Source: Myxococcota bacterium | GTDB taxonomy: Bacteria; Myxococcota_A; UBA796 | NCBI GenBank assembly: GCA_029251165.1 | Contig: JAQXDW010000130.1 | Location: 1 to 64,000 of the forward strand | DNA: 64,000 nt | Direction of reading: 5' to 3' | Part shown: positions 8,362 to 16,189 of the stretch, piece after piece | Layout of the letters: the number at the start of each line of letters is the position of its first letter | Position numbering within the stretch: the stretch's first letter is position 1 | Program-made: the position numbers and the translations under genes | Notes under the pieces: model-generated | What the model was told of the DNA's origin: nothing | Seen by the model: the letters and a program-made list of their open reading frames with translations, nothing else | The model's database searches: none

Positions 8362-9240
8362 TCAGCTCTCCGGCAGGACCAGGGTCGGACCGACGGGCTC
8401 TGGAGGATTAGAGGATTGCAGCGGGATGTGCAGCGGTGGTGTGCCCGGGGGGGGCGTGTCGAGGTCTATGAGGCTGCTGTTGAGTCCTCGGACCAGTCGC
8501 TTGACCGACTCATGGCGGTGCTCTGGGCGGGGGAGAGTGGCGCGGACGAGTGTTCGGGACAGCGACAGCGGGAGGCTGGGGCTGGCGGCATCGAGCCCGC
8601 TGCGGATGTCGGTCGGTGCGCGGCCGATGAGGAGCGACAGCAGGGTCGCGCCCAGCGAGAAGATGTCTGCGGGAACGCCCGCGCGGACGGCGTCGTCTTG
8701 CTGCTCGGGAGCCATGAACCCGAAGGTGCCCATGGTGACGCCGGTTCGGGTCAGGCGGATGCTGTCTGGTCCGCGTGCGAGTCCAAAGTCCGCCACCTGG
8801 CACCGCCCGGTCGGATCCACCAGGACGTTGCCGGGCTTGATGTCTCGGTGGATGATCCCAGACGCGTGTGCGAACTCGACCCCGGCACAGACCTGGAGGA
8901 TCGTCTCGACTGCCATGCGCGGGGGCATCGCACCGAACAGGGTGCTCCATCTCCCCAGGGTCTGCCCCTCGACCAGCTCCATGACCAGCCACGCCATGCT
9001 CCGATCCTGCTCCATGGCAAACACGGGCACGATGTTGGGATGGCTGAGCCCGATGACGAGCTCTGCCTCGCGAGAGAATCGCTGACGGATGACGAGGTGT
9101 CTTGCCATGGCCGGCGCGAGCAGCTTGATGGCAACCCACCGCCCCTCCTCACGATCGAACGCGCGGTGGACCGTTGCCATGCCTCCTTGACCAAGAGACT
9201 CGACCAACTCATAGCGGTTGCTGAGGATTGTGGCGGGCAC
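8362..9240 (-). CDS. Soluble Hanks-type Ser/Thr protein kinase
   Basis: A 292-aa protein with a complete kinase domain: Gly-rich loop GQGGMATV (17-24), Lys39 (VAIK), candidate helix-C Glu58, catalytic loop HRDIKPGN (131-138), DFG (151-153) and the APEQ motif of the P+1 region. The conserved Arg before the catalytic Asp makes it an RD kinase, so activation-loop phosphorylation is likely. No transmembrane helix or sensor domain follows; the tail is a Pro-rich stretch of about 30 residues. The gene lies 30 nt downstream of ATP-grasp ligase 1 on the same strand, probably in one transcript, suggesting that the kinase acts on or is regulated with that enzyme. Confidence 0.92.
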   Translation of the reverse strand: MPATILSNRYELVESLGQGGMATVHRAFDREEGRWVAIKLLAPAMARHLVIRQRFSREAELVIGLSHPNIVPVFAMEQDRSMAWLVMELVEGQTLGRWSTLFGAMPPRMAVETILQVCAGVEFAHASGIIHRDIKPGNVLVDPTGRCQVADFGLARGPDSIRLTRTGVTMGTFGFMAPEQQDDAVRAGVPADIFSLGATLLSLLIGRAPTDIRSGLDAASPSLPLSLSRTLVRATLPRPEHRHESVKRLVRGLNSSLIDLDTPPPGTPPLHIPLQSSNPPEPVGPTLVLPES

Positions 9241-9270
9241 CCCAGCATCGTAACTGATGAAGCTGGGAGT

Positions 9271-10494
9271 TTAGCGGGCGTAGAGCTGAAGGCGACCGAT
9301 GAGTGCCTCCATCATCTCCATGCAGACACTGTGGTCCGGGTGGCGAACGCCAACGAAGCCGTCAGAGAGAAGGGTCTGCTTCCAGTTGCGCCGCGGTGTT
9401 CCGAGCGGGAGCAGAGCATCGGCAACGATCCATCGACCGTATCGTCGACGGATCTCGTCCATGCCGTCGATCTGGGCGATTCGGCCTTCGCCCAGCGCCC
9501 GCTTGAACACCATCGCCACGTGATAGCGTCTGCTGGCCTTCGCCTCGAAGCTGTGCCAGCAGACGGAGCGCGCCCACTCTCGGTAGATGTCAAAGTCGTT
9601 GGACCAGTTCATCATGTCGACGAAGTGCCCCCCGCCGTTGCGGCAGCCGATCTCTCCGAACACCACCTCGCCGCTCTTCTTGCGGTACCACTCCATGTGC
9701 GTGAAGCCGGTGCCCATGTTCAGTGCGTCGAGCACAGCGCGACCGAGCGCGATGCCCTCGGCGAGGTTGAGGGCGGGATCGTAGGGGTTGCGGTAGACGA
9801 ACTGAGCGGGGCTGATCCACTGCTCGGAGCGAAAGGTCAGCGGGCGGGGGTAGTAGCGGGCGACGTTCTCGAACATCGGCTTCCCCTCAATGCAGACGGT
9901 GTCGTAGGTGAACTCGTCGCCGTCGATAAACTCTTCGATGCTCGCTTCTGCGACGTGTCGGGTGACCGCGAGTGCATCCTCGAGCTCCTGCATCGTGTCG
10001 CAGCGGAAGGTGTCCGCGCTGCCAGCGCCGGAGATTGGCTTCAGGATGAGCGGAAAGCCGATGGCCTCAGCGGCCTGGCGTGCGTCATCGTCGGTGCGAA
10101 CCCGTCGAGAGTGCGGCACCCGCAGTCCGGCAGCCTTGAGGCGCTCCTTCATGACCTGCTTGTCGCGAAAGCCAAGGGCAACATCCCGAGACATTCCGCC
10201 GAGTCCGAGCATGTCTCGCAGCCGTGCGGCGAGCAGAACGGTCGGCTCCCAATTGCTCTCGATCCGATCCACGCCGAGGGCAGAGAGCGCTGGCGCGAGT
10301 GTGGCCGCAGCCTGTCCTTCGTTGAACAGGTGGGGTACCCGGATGTACTTCGAGAGGTAGCGGCGGACCTGCGGCGGAAGTCCTGCCTCCGGTCCATCAC
10401 CGATACCAATAACCGTGGCTCCGACCTCAGCGAGCCCACGAGTGAAGTCCCGCTGCTCAGGCGGGTATGCAGGAGCGATGAATGCGACTTTCAT
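9271..10494 (-). CDS. ATP-grasp ligase 1
   Basis: A 407-aa ATP-grasp enzyme. The N-terminal preATP-grasp Rossmann part starts MKVAFIAPAYPPEQRDF. The ATP-grasp core follows, with FPLILKPISGAGSADT (lysine strand and Gly loop), the hinge region EEFIDGDEFTYDTV and the metal-binding strand GEIGCRNGGGH. Such enzymes activate a carboxylate as acyl-phosphate and couple it to an amine or thiol. The C-terminal 90 residues (YGRWIVADALLPLG...VRHPDHSVCM) resemble those of ATP-grasp ligase 2 at 12693-13907, so the two are paralogues. Substrate unknown. It leads an operon with the kinase at 8362-9240 and is divergent from a second kinase. Confidence 0.88.
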   Translation of the reverse strand: MKVAFIAPAYPPEQRDFTRGLAEVGATVIGIGDGPEAGLPPQVRRYLSKYIRVPHLFNEGQAAATLAPALSALGVDRIESNWEPTVLLAARLRDMLGLGGMSRDVALGFRDKQVMKERLKAAGLRVPHSRRVRTDDDARQAAEAIGFPLILKPISGAGSADTFRCDTMQELEDALAVTRHVAEASIEEFIDGDEFTYDTVCIEGKPMFENVARYYPRPLTFRSEQWISPAQFVYRNPYDPALNLAEGIALGRAVLDALNMGTGFTHMEWYRKKSGEVVFGEIGCRNGGGHFVDMMNWSNDFDIYREWARSVCWHSFEAKASRRYHVAMVFKRALGEGRIAQIDGMDEIRRRYGRWIVADALLPLGTPRRNWKQTLLSDGFVGVRHPDHSVCMEMMEALIGRLQLYAR

Positions 10495-10519
10495 GGTTCT
10501 TCGTCCGGGACGGGGGTGC

Positions 10520-10538
10520 GCACTTCACACAGAAGTGC
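10520..10538. promoter_or_regulatory. Inverted repeat in the ATP-grasp 1 / kinase 2 divergent promoter region
   Basis: GCACTTC (10520-10526) and GAAGTGC (10532-10538) are perfect 7-nt arms around ACACA. They lie 26 nt upstream of the ATP-grasp ATG and about 75 nt upstream of the kinase GTG. Position and symmetry suit a dimeric repressor or activator site controlling both genes; a leader hairpin is the alternative. Confidence 0.4.
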
Positions 10539-10612
10539 TCGATCTGCAACGCCTCGTCGGTGACATCCTCGTGCTATTGTTGCGCTCTCTTGCCGTCTCA
10601 GGATGGACCGCC

Positions 10613-12103
10613 GTGCCAGACGACATCTCCGGTCTCGACCTGAGCCCGCTGGGCGATGCGCTCAACGGTGTGGTCATCGATGGCCGCTATGTCCTCCGCA
10701 CGATGATCGCCCGCGGCTCGATGGGCAAAGTCTATGAGGCTGAGCAGCGCCCGCTGAGCCGCACAGTGGCGATCAAGATCCTCGACGTCCGCGAGGAGCA
10801 GGTCGAGGGCGAGGGGTTTGCTGAGCGGTTCCTGCGAGAGGCCTCGGTTCTCGCTCGCCTCTCCGATCCCAACACCGTGCGCATCTACGACTTCGGACTC
10901 TGGGAAGGACGCTCCTATCTGGTGATGGAGTTCATCGACGGTCAGCCGCTCAGCCACGTGGTGCGCCGTCAGCCGCTGCCGCCTCTCGAGGCGATCTCCA
11001 TCGCGATGCAGATCTGCAGCTCGCTCTCTGAGGCCCACAAGCTCGGGGTTGTCCACCGGGATCTCAAGCTGTCCAACATCCTGGTCATCCGCAAGGACAA
11101 CGGGCGCTGGCTGGCGAAAGTCATCGACTTTGGACTGGTCAAGGATGTCGTCGAGGACACCTCTGAGCTGACGGCTGTGGGGCAGATCCTGGGATCCCCG
11201 ATGTACATGGCCCCGGAGCAGATTCGCTCGGAGAACATCGACCAGCGCGTGGACCTCTACGCGCTGGGGGTCGTGCTGTATCGGATGCTGCTCTGCCAGA
11301 GGCCATTCATCCAGAAAGGAACGCCTGGGCTGCTGTTTGCACACCTCAACCAGCCGCCCCGAAGTTTCGCTGAGGCGGCCCCTGGAGTGGTGGTACCAGA
11401 CTGCCTTGAGTGGACCGTGATGCGCTGCCTGGAGAAGGACGCAGCTGCTCGGTTTGCTACTGCTGGTGAGCTTCGTCGGGCCCTGAAGGCTTGCCGGATT
11501 GCCATCGAAGAGCCGACGCTCTCCACCCTGACCATTGAGCTGCGGGATGGCATGACCCTCCTGCCGCCAGAGCTGAGCGACATTGCCTCCTTTGGCTCGA
11601 TCATCTCCAGCCAGAGCACCGCAATGCCGGCCTCCTCTGCGCCGACCCCGGTGAAGCAGAAGGGGCCCGAGAGGCTGGTGATGCTGCTGGGCGTGGGCGT
11701 GCTCCTGCTCGGTGCTGCACTGGTGACCCTGATCATCGGCCTCATCCTGATGCGTGATCCCGTGGCTGAGACGGTGTTTGTGCCGATCCAGTCGCCGACC
11801 ATCCAGGTCGATGCCGCACCCGAGCCGAGCGCTGCTCCCGTTTCAGCTCCTCCAGAGCCGGCAGCCGCCCCCGATGGTCCCTCGACTCCGGTCATGGCTC
11901 CGGTTCCGAAGACGTCTCGTCCGTCTCCGCGCCGCGTGACGGCGCCTCCCTCGGCAGAGCCTGCTCCGGCAGAGCCTGCTCCGGCAGAGCCTGCTCCGGC
12001 AGAGCTTGCTCCGGCAGAGCCTGCTCCGGCGTCACCGAGCCCTGAGGACGGCGGTGATTGGGAGAGCCCGGGCTCGGATCTGGTTGATCCCTGGGCGCAG
12101 TAG
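10613..12103 (+). CDS. Membrane-anchored Hanks-type Ser/Thr protein kinase
   Basis: A 496-aa protein. The kinase domain spans about residues 22-290, with glycine loop ARGSMGKVY, Lys55 (VAIK), HRDLKLSN, DFG (IDFGLVKD) and APEQ. A linker of some 65 residues leads to one transmembrane helix (about 355-380), followed by an Ala/Pro/Glu-rich outer tail of about 115 residues with near-exact PAEPA repeats ending in DPWAQ. The tail would lie in the periplasm and may be a spacer. Start chosen at GTG 10613, which has AGGA upstream and gives the usual distance to the kinase fold; the frame is open further upstream but overlaps the divergent ATP-grasp gene. Probably co-regulated with ATP-grasp 1. Confidence 0.9.
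   Translation: MPDDISGLDLSPLGDALNGVVIDGRYVLRTMIARGSMGKVYEAEQRPLSRTVAIKILDVREEQVEGEGFAERFLREASVLARLSDPNTVRIYDFGLWEGRSYLVMEFIDGQPLSHVVRRQPLPPLEAISIAMQICSSLSEAHKLGVVHRDLKLSNILVIRKDNGRWLAKVIDFGLVKDVVEDTSELTAVGQILGSPMYMAPEQIRSENIDQRVDLYALGVVLYRMLLCQRPFIQKGTPGLLFAHLNQPPRSFAEAAPGVVVPDCLEWTVMRCLEKDAAARFATAGELRRALKACRIAIEEPTLSTLTIELRDGMTLLPPELSDIASFGSIISSQSTAMPASSAPTPVKQKGPERLVMLLGVGVLLLGAALVTLIIGLILMRDPVAETVFVPIQSPTIQVDAAPEPSAAPVSAPPEPAAAPDGPSTPVMAPVPKTSRPSPRRVTAPPSAEPAPAEPAPAEPAPAELAPAEPAPASPSPEDGGDWESPGSDLVDPWAQ
11952..12030 (+). repeat. 15-bp tandem repeats encoding PAEPA in the kinase tail
   Basis: The unit CTGCTCCGGCAGAGC is repeated head to tail from 11961 to 12030: three exact copies, one with a single change (Pro to Leu codon) and one partial. 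A degenerate unit precedes them. In-frame repeats of this kind change copy number by slippage, so the length of the periplasmic tail may vary between strains. Confidence 0.9.
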
Positions 12104-12232
12104 TCTCTGGGCGCAGCGGTCCCTGGGCGCATTGCGACTCCGAAGCCCGTGCGCCCCTTCAGGGTGTCTGGCTAAGGCCTCTCTCAGCAGGCCGAACGGA
12201 GGACTGTATGCCGCAGGCTGAGTCCCGCAGGA

Positions 12233-12652
12233 TCAGGCGCGCTCGGCGCTCACCAGGGTGCCCTTGCCCTTGCCGATGGCCTTCGCTGCCAGCGCCTGAG
12301 CATCCTCAGCGTAGTGGGCGGAGACCTCGACGGTGAGGGTCACCGTGAAGCGGCCCTCGGGTGCATCGGCCTCAAACTGCGCGGAGAGATCCGTGTCCAG
12401 CTCGGCCTCGACGGGACCCATGGCCATGCCCTCAGAGTCGATGCCGAACACCTTACGTGGCTTGAGGACCACGCCAGGCAGCCGAGTACCGAGCTGTGCG
12501 ACCGCGACGACATCGCCGACCTCGTAGACGTTGGTCAGGTTGGCGACGATGGTTCGCGTGCCCTGCTCGGGGCTCTCGAAGGTGTAGATGAACAGCTTGT
12601 CGGTCTTCTCGTGGGTGGACTTGCTGGTGACCTTCATCGCGTAGACAGGCAT
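12233..12652 (-). CDS. Stand-alone tRNA-binding OB-fold (EMAP/CsaA-type) protein
   Basis: A 139-aa protein. Residues 13-80 follow the tRNA-binding domain pattern (PF01588 family): DKLFIYTFE, then TIVANLTNVYEVGDVVAVAQ, then GVVLKPRKVFGIDSEGM, where the (D/E)S(E/Q)GM box is the family signature. The domain occurs in CsaA, Trbp111, and the C-terminus of MetRS and PheRS. The last 60 residues are an extra beta strand and an Ala/Lys-rich helix. It follows ATP-grasp ligase 2 by 40 nt on the same strand. An OB-fold protein of this kind beside an amide-bond-forming ligase could mean that an aminoacyl-tRNA or tRNA-like substrate is handled; this is inference. Start is the ATG preceded by GAGAGAAG. Confidence 0.7.
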   Translation of the reverse strand: MPVYAMKVTSKSTHEKTDKLFIYTFESPEQGTRTIVANLTNVYEVGDVVAVAQLGTRLPGVVLKPRKVFGIDSEGMAMGPVEAELDTDLSAQFEADAPEGRFTVTLTVEVSAHYAEDAQALAAKAIGKGKGTLVSAERA

Positions 12653-12692
12653 CTTCTCTCTCAGACCCGCTGCTGCGGGCAGTTTGGGGGGC

Positions 12693-13907
12693 TCAGCCGG
12701 CGTGGACCGTGACCATCTTGCCGATGGCATCGAGGATCTTGCGGAGCTCGTCGTAGTCGGGATGGCGGACGATCATCCAGGCGTTGGCGTGGTAGCCGGC
12801 CTCGATGGGCATCGTGCGGCTGCCGACAGAGGGGATGTGGGAGCCGACAATGTAACGGCCAAACATCTGCTCGACCGCATCGAGTCCCTGATAGCCCTTG
12901 ATGACGCCGTCGGCGTTCGGGCGGAGGCTGATCTTGGCGGCGGCGTAGCGACGAGACGGCTTCGCGGTGAGGCGACCGTTGACCAGGCCCTCGGCCCACT
13001 GCCGATACAGGTCGATGTCGTTGCCGGCGCTGTAGACATCCCAGTGACCCACTCCGGGTGGGCGGGCTCCGATCTCGGAGAACTTGAGTCCCTTGGGCCC
13101 AAAGAACCACTCCATGTGGGTCGCAGTGGTGTCCAGCCCCATCGCGGTGATGACCTTGCGGCCCATCACCTTCAGCTCGTTGTAGCTGTCGGCCTCTGCG
13201 CGGTTGGTCGCGATGATGACCGGGCTGACATCTCGGGTTCGCATGGCCTCCAGGACACCCGGGTAGTAGTGCGAGATGAATTCTGCGGAGACCTCGCCGT
13301 TGACCGTGAGGGTGTCGTAGAAGCCCTCGTGGCCCTCGATGAATTCCTCCAGCGCCACGCTGCCGCCGCCGAACTTCGCCAGCGCCTCCGCAAGCTCCGT
13401 GTGGTTGTTGACCCGCGAGGTTCCATCCGCACCGGCTCCAGCACGCGGCTTGATGATGAGCGGGTAGCCGACCTGCTCAGCGAATTCTTTCGCCTCTGAG
13501 AAGGTCGAGACGCCGGCGCTGGCAGCGGTCGCGATGCCGTGCTTGCGGAGAAAGTCTTTCATCTCGGGCTTGTCGCGGCAGAGGAGCGCAGACTGAATGG
13601 ACTGCCCAGGAATCTTCGTCGCCGTTCGAACCCGCGCGACGGGAAGAATGTGAGCCTCGACGGTGGCCTCGATGCGGTGAACCCAAGGTCCGCGCGATTG
13701 AATGGCGCGCACGGTGTTCACCATCGCCGCTTCATCACAGACCGAAGGGACCTGCTCATATGCATTGAGCCATCCACGGAGGCCTCCATCGAGATACTCC
13801 ACGGGCCGCTCGCCGATGCCTGTGACAAACGCCCCGGCCTCTCTGAGGGCTCGGGCAAAATTTCTCTGATTGGCGGGGAACTCTGGAGCAACCAGGATGA
13901 TGTGCAT
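12693..13907 (-). CDS. ATP-grasp ligase 2
   Basis: A 404-aa paralogue of ATP-grasp ligase 1. The N-terminus MHIILVAPEFPANQRNF aligns with MKVAFIAPAYPPEQRDF. The core has YPLIIKPRAGAGADGT, EEFIEGHEGFYDTL and the metal-binding strand FSEIGARPPGVGHWD. The C-terminal piece contains FGRYIVGSHIPSVGS and MIVRHPDYDEL. It should catalyse ATP-dependent carboxylate-amine (or thiol) ligation; substrate unknown. Start was placed at the ATG that aligns with the paralogue; 21 more in-frame codons upstream are not needed. It heads a two-gene transcript with the tRNA-binding OB-fold protein and is divergent, with 90 nt between starts, from the S51-like gene. Confidence 0.88.
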   Translation of the reverse strand: MHIILVAPEFPANQRNFARALREAGAFVTGIGERPVEYLDGGLRGWLNAYEQVPSVCDEAAMVNTVRAIQSRGPWVHRIEATVEAHILPVARVRTATKIPGQSIQSALLCRDKPEMKDFLRKHGIATAASAGVSTFSEAKEFAEQVGYPLIIKPRAGAGADGTSRVNNHTELAEALAKFGGGSVALEEFIEGHEGFYDTLTVNGEVSAEFISHYYPGVLEAMRTRDVSPVIIATNRAEADSYNELKVMGRKVITAMGLDTTATHMEWFFGPKGLKFSEIGARPPGVGHWDVYSAGNDIDLYRQWAEGLVNGRLTAKPSRRYAAAKISLRPNADGVIKGYQGLDAVEQMFGRYIVGSHIPSVGSRTMPIEAGYHANAWMIVRHPDYDELRKILDAIGKMVTVHAG

Positions 13908-13997
13908 GAAAACCTCAGGGTCAGGCGCCGCCGCATATCGCGCTACCTGTAAGGCCGCCGTTGGATTCAACGTGACAATCTCGGCTCAGGAGCAGCG

Positions 13998-14927
13998 ATG
14001 AGCCAGATTGTTCTGCTCGGACCCCAGCGCCTCTCCCCCACGGTGGGAGCGGAAGTTCAGCAGCGGGGAATCTCCGGGCCGGTCGCGATCATCACTGCAG
14101 GCTGGCAGGAGCGAGAGGAAGAGGACAGCGAGTTTCGTGAGGTCCTCGCAGTGCCCGCGGTCAACCTGAAGCTCTATGCCCGCTGGGAGTCAATCCGTCA
14201 GGAAGACCCTGAATTCGCCGAGCTGCATCGCAACCGACAGGATCAGCTCCGTCAGCTCAGCCGCATCTACCGCCGACGTCTCGCGCTGCTCCGCCGTCAG
14301 GCCCGTGATCTACTCATGATGGAGGGAAGCTCCGAGCTCCTCGATCCGGAGCGGGTGGATGCCATCGCGATGCTCAAGACGCTCGATGCCCACCACCTCC
14401 GTCGGGTGGAAGAGATCAACGACGAGTTTGAGTGGGCGGTGCGTCCTGGCGAGCGGGCCTCGGTCGCCCGCCACCGGGTCGAGCTGGCTGAGACCCTTCG
14501 TGGCTGTGAGGCGGTCGCGATTGCTGGCGGGCACGTCGCGGTCTTGCTCAACCGGCTGCGGCTGTTCGACATCGAGCCGATGCTGCGCCGCCTGACCGTG
14601 TTCGCTTGGTCTGCGGGTGCGATGACCTTGACCGAGCGCATCGTGCTGTTCCATGACTCCCCGCCACAGGGTGCGGGCAACCCGGAGGTCCTGGAGCTGG
14701 GCCTCGGCCTGATACCTGGCGTGGTCGCGCTGCCCTCCGCACGCCATCGCCTGAAGCTGGAGGACGCCGATCGGGTGTCGCTGATGGTTCGGCGCCTCTC
14801 TCCGGCGCGCTGTGTGCCGATGGATGAAAAGGAATGGCTGGAGTGGAGCGAGGGTGAGCTGTCCTGCTCGCCCGGTCTGCGTGTGCTTCGACCGGATGGA
14901 ACGGTCCGCCCCCTGGAGATGTCATGA
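13998..14927 (+). CDS. Peptidase S51 / cyanophycinase-like (class I glutamine amidotransferase-fold) protein
   Basis: A 309-aa protein with the flavodoxin-like S51/class I GATase fold. Strand one is followed by AIITAGWQERE, then AIAGGHVAVLLNRL, then the nucleophile elbow VFAWSAGAMTL, with Ser205 in the S51 position (GTSAGA in cyanophycinase). A helical insertion of about 85 residues (60-145), rich in Arg and Leu, separates the first strand from the core. Cyanophycinase and peptidase E cut aspartyl peptides, including those made by ATP-grasp synthetases, so a hydrolase partner for the adjacent ligases is plausible. I cannot identify the other triad members with confidence. Its TGA overlaps the ATG of the esterase gene (ATGA). 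Confidence 0.65.
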   Translation: MSQIVLLGPQRLSPTVGAEVQQRGISGPVAIITAGWQEREEEDSEFREVLAVPAVNLKLYARWESIRQEDPEFAELHRNRQDQLRQLSRIYRRRLALLRRQARDLLMMEGSSELLDPERVDAIAMLKTLDAHHLRRVEEINDEFEWAVRPGERASVARHRVELAETLRGCEAVAIAGGHVAVLLNRLRLFDIEPMLRRLTVFAWSAGAMTLTERIVLFHDSPPQGAGNPEVLELGLGLIPGVVALPSARHRLKLEDADRVSLMVRRLSPARCVPMDEKEWLEWSEGELSCSPGLRVLRPDGTVRPLEMS

Positions 14928-16057
14928 CCACCATCGACGAACTCATCCGCCGTCCGTACCTCGACGATGAGACCATCGACCGCTTCCTCGAAGAGAATGA
15001 CTTTCCGCTTGTCCACGGGCGGAAGGTGACCTTTGTCTTCCGCGGTGGCTTTGATCAGGTCTACCTTCGTCACTTCATCTACGGCCTGGAGAGCCGGGTT
15101 CCGTTCCAGCGGATCGCCGGGAGTGAGCTGTGGTACTGCACCATGGAGCTTCCGAAGCGCTCGCGGGTGGAGTACAAGATCGAGGTGGTCTCTGGAGACA
15201 ACCACACCTGGATCCGTGATCCCCTCAACCACCGCTTCGCTCGGGATCCGTTCGGTGCAAATTCGGTCTGCCCCGGGGCGGGCTATGTTCGCCCGGAGTG
15301 GACCCATCCCGACGACGAGACTCGGGAGGGACGCATCGAGCAGCTGACCTTCTCGGACACGCCATGGGGAGACAACCGGCGGGTGGATCTCTACCTGCCG
15401 GCGCGGTTTCGTCGCTCCCGGCGCTATCCGCTCCTCGTGGTCCACGACGGCGGGGACTACCAACGATATGCCGATCTGAAGGTGGTGCTCGACAACCTCA
15501 TCCATCGCGGAGAGGTCGCGCCGCTGGTTGCCGCGCTGAGCTATCCGCACAACCGGATGAGCGAGTACCCCGACGACGACAACCACGCCGCGTTCATCTC
15601 CCAGCACGTCGTCCCCTGGCTCGAGGAGCACTACCCGCTGTACGGCACCCCGGAGCAGCGCTGCCTGATGGGCGCGAGCTTCGGTGCTGTCGCCTCGCTG
15701 CACACCGCCTGGAAGAACCCCGAGATGTTCGGGCGCCTCCTGCTGCAGTCCGGCAGCTTTGCGTTCACCGACATCGGCAACCACCAGCGCGGTCCTGCAT
15801 TCGACCCGGTGGTGAGCTTCATCAATGCCTTCCGGGAGAACCCCGGCCGCGTGGCGAAGAAAGCGTTCATCTCCTGCGGCCAGTACGAGTCGCTCATCTA
15901 TGAGAACCGCTCGATGGTCCCGTTTTTTCGAGAGACCGGAATGGAGGTTCGCTACGTCGAGGCCCGCGACGGCCACAACTGGGAGAACTGGCGGGACCGT
16001 CTCCGAGAGGGGCTGTCGTGGCTGTTTCCCGGGCACATGTGGATGGTCTACGAATAG
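14924..16057 (+). CDS. Esterase, Fes/EsteraseD-like alpha/beta hydrolase with N-terminal E-set domain
   Basis: A 377-aa protein. Residues about 20-120 look like the immunoglobulin-like E-set domain of enterochelin esterases (VTFVFRGG..VYLRHF, then WYCTMELPKRSRVEYKIEV..). The C-terminal catalytic domain has the nucleophile elbow MGASFGAVASLH (GxSxG-like, Ser in GASFG) and the C-terminal ARDGHNWENWRDRL with the likely catalytic His. There is no signal peptide, so it is cytoplasmic. It is translationally coupled to the S51-like gene, so both probably act on the same metabolite: one could hydrolyse an ester or thioester, the other a peptide or amide. Substrate unknown. Confidence 0.8.
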   Translation: MTTIDELIRRPYLDDETIDRFLEENDFPLVHGRKVTFVFRGGFDQVYLRHFIYGLESRVPFQRIAGSELWYCTMELPKRSRVEYKIEVVSGDNHTWIRDPLNHRFARDPFGANSVCPGAGYVRPEWTHPDDETREGRIEQLTFSDTPWGDNRRVDLYLPARFRRSRRYPLLVVHDGGDYQRYADLKVVLDNLIHRGEVAPLVAALSYPHNRMSEYPDDDNHAAFISQHVVPWLEEHYPLYGTPEQRCLMGASFGAVASLHTAWKNPEMFGRLLLQSGSFAFTDIGNHQRGPAFDPVVSFINAFRENPGRVAKKAFISCGQYESLIYENRSMVPFFRETGMEVRYVEARDGHNWENWRDRLREGLSWLFPGHMWMVYE

Positions 16058-16189
16058 TCGACTTGTGTGACGTTCTTTCCCCACCAGCACATCCACTTGC
16101 CCATGGACGACCGCACTCGCTACCATGTTAGCCAGGGGTGGGATGCGCGGTCATGCTGCTGTCCCAAAATCGTCCCCAAGGGATCCAAT

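Noticed and set aside
8260..10563. 767-codon plus-strand open frame
   Set aside because: Lies opposite the kinase and ATP-grasp genes, which have full family motifs; a high-GC shadow.
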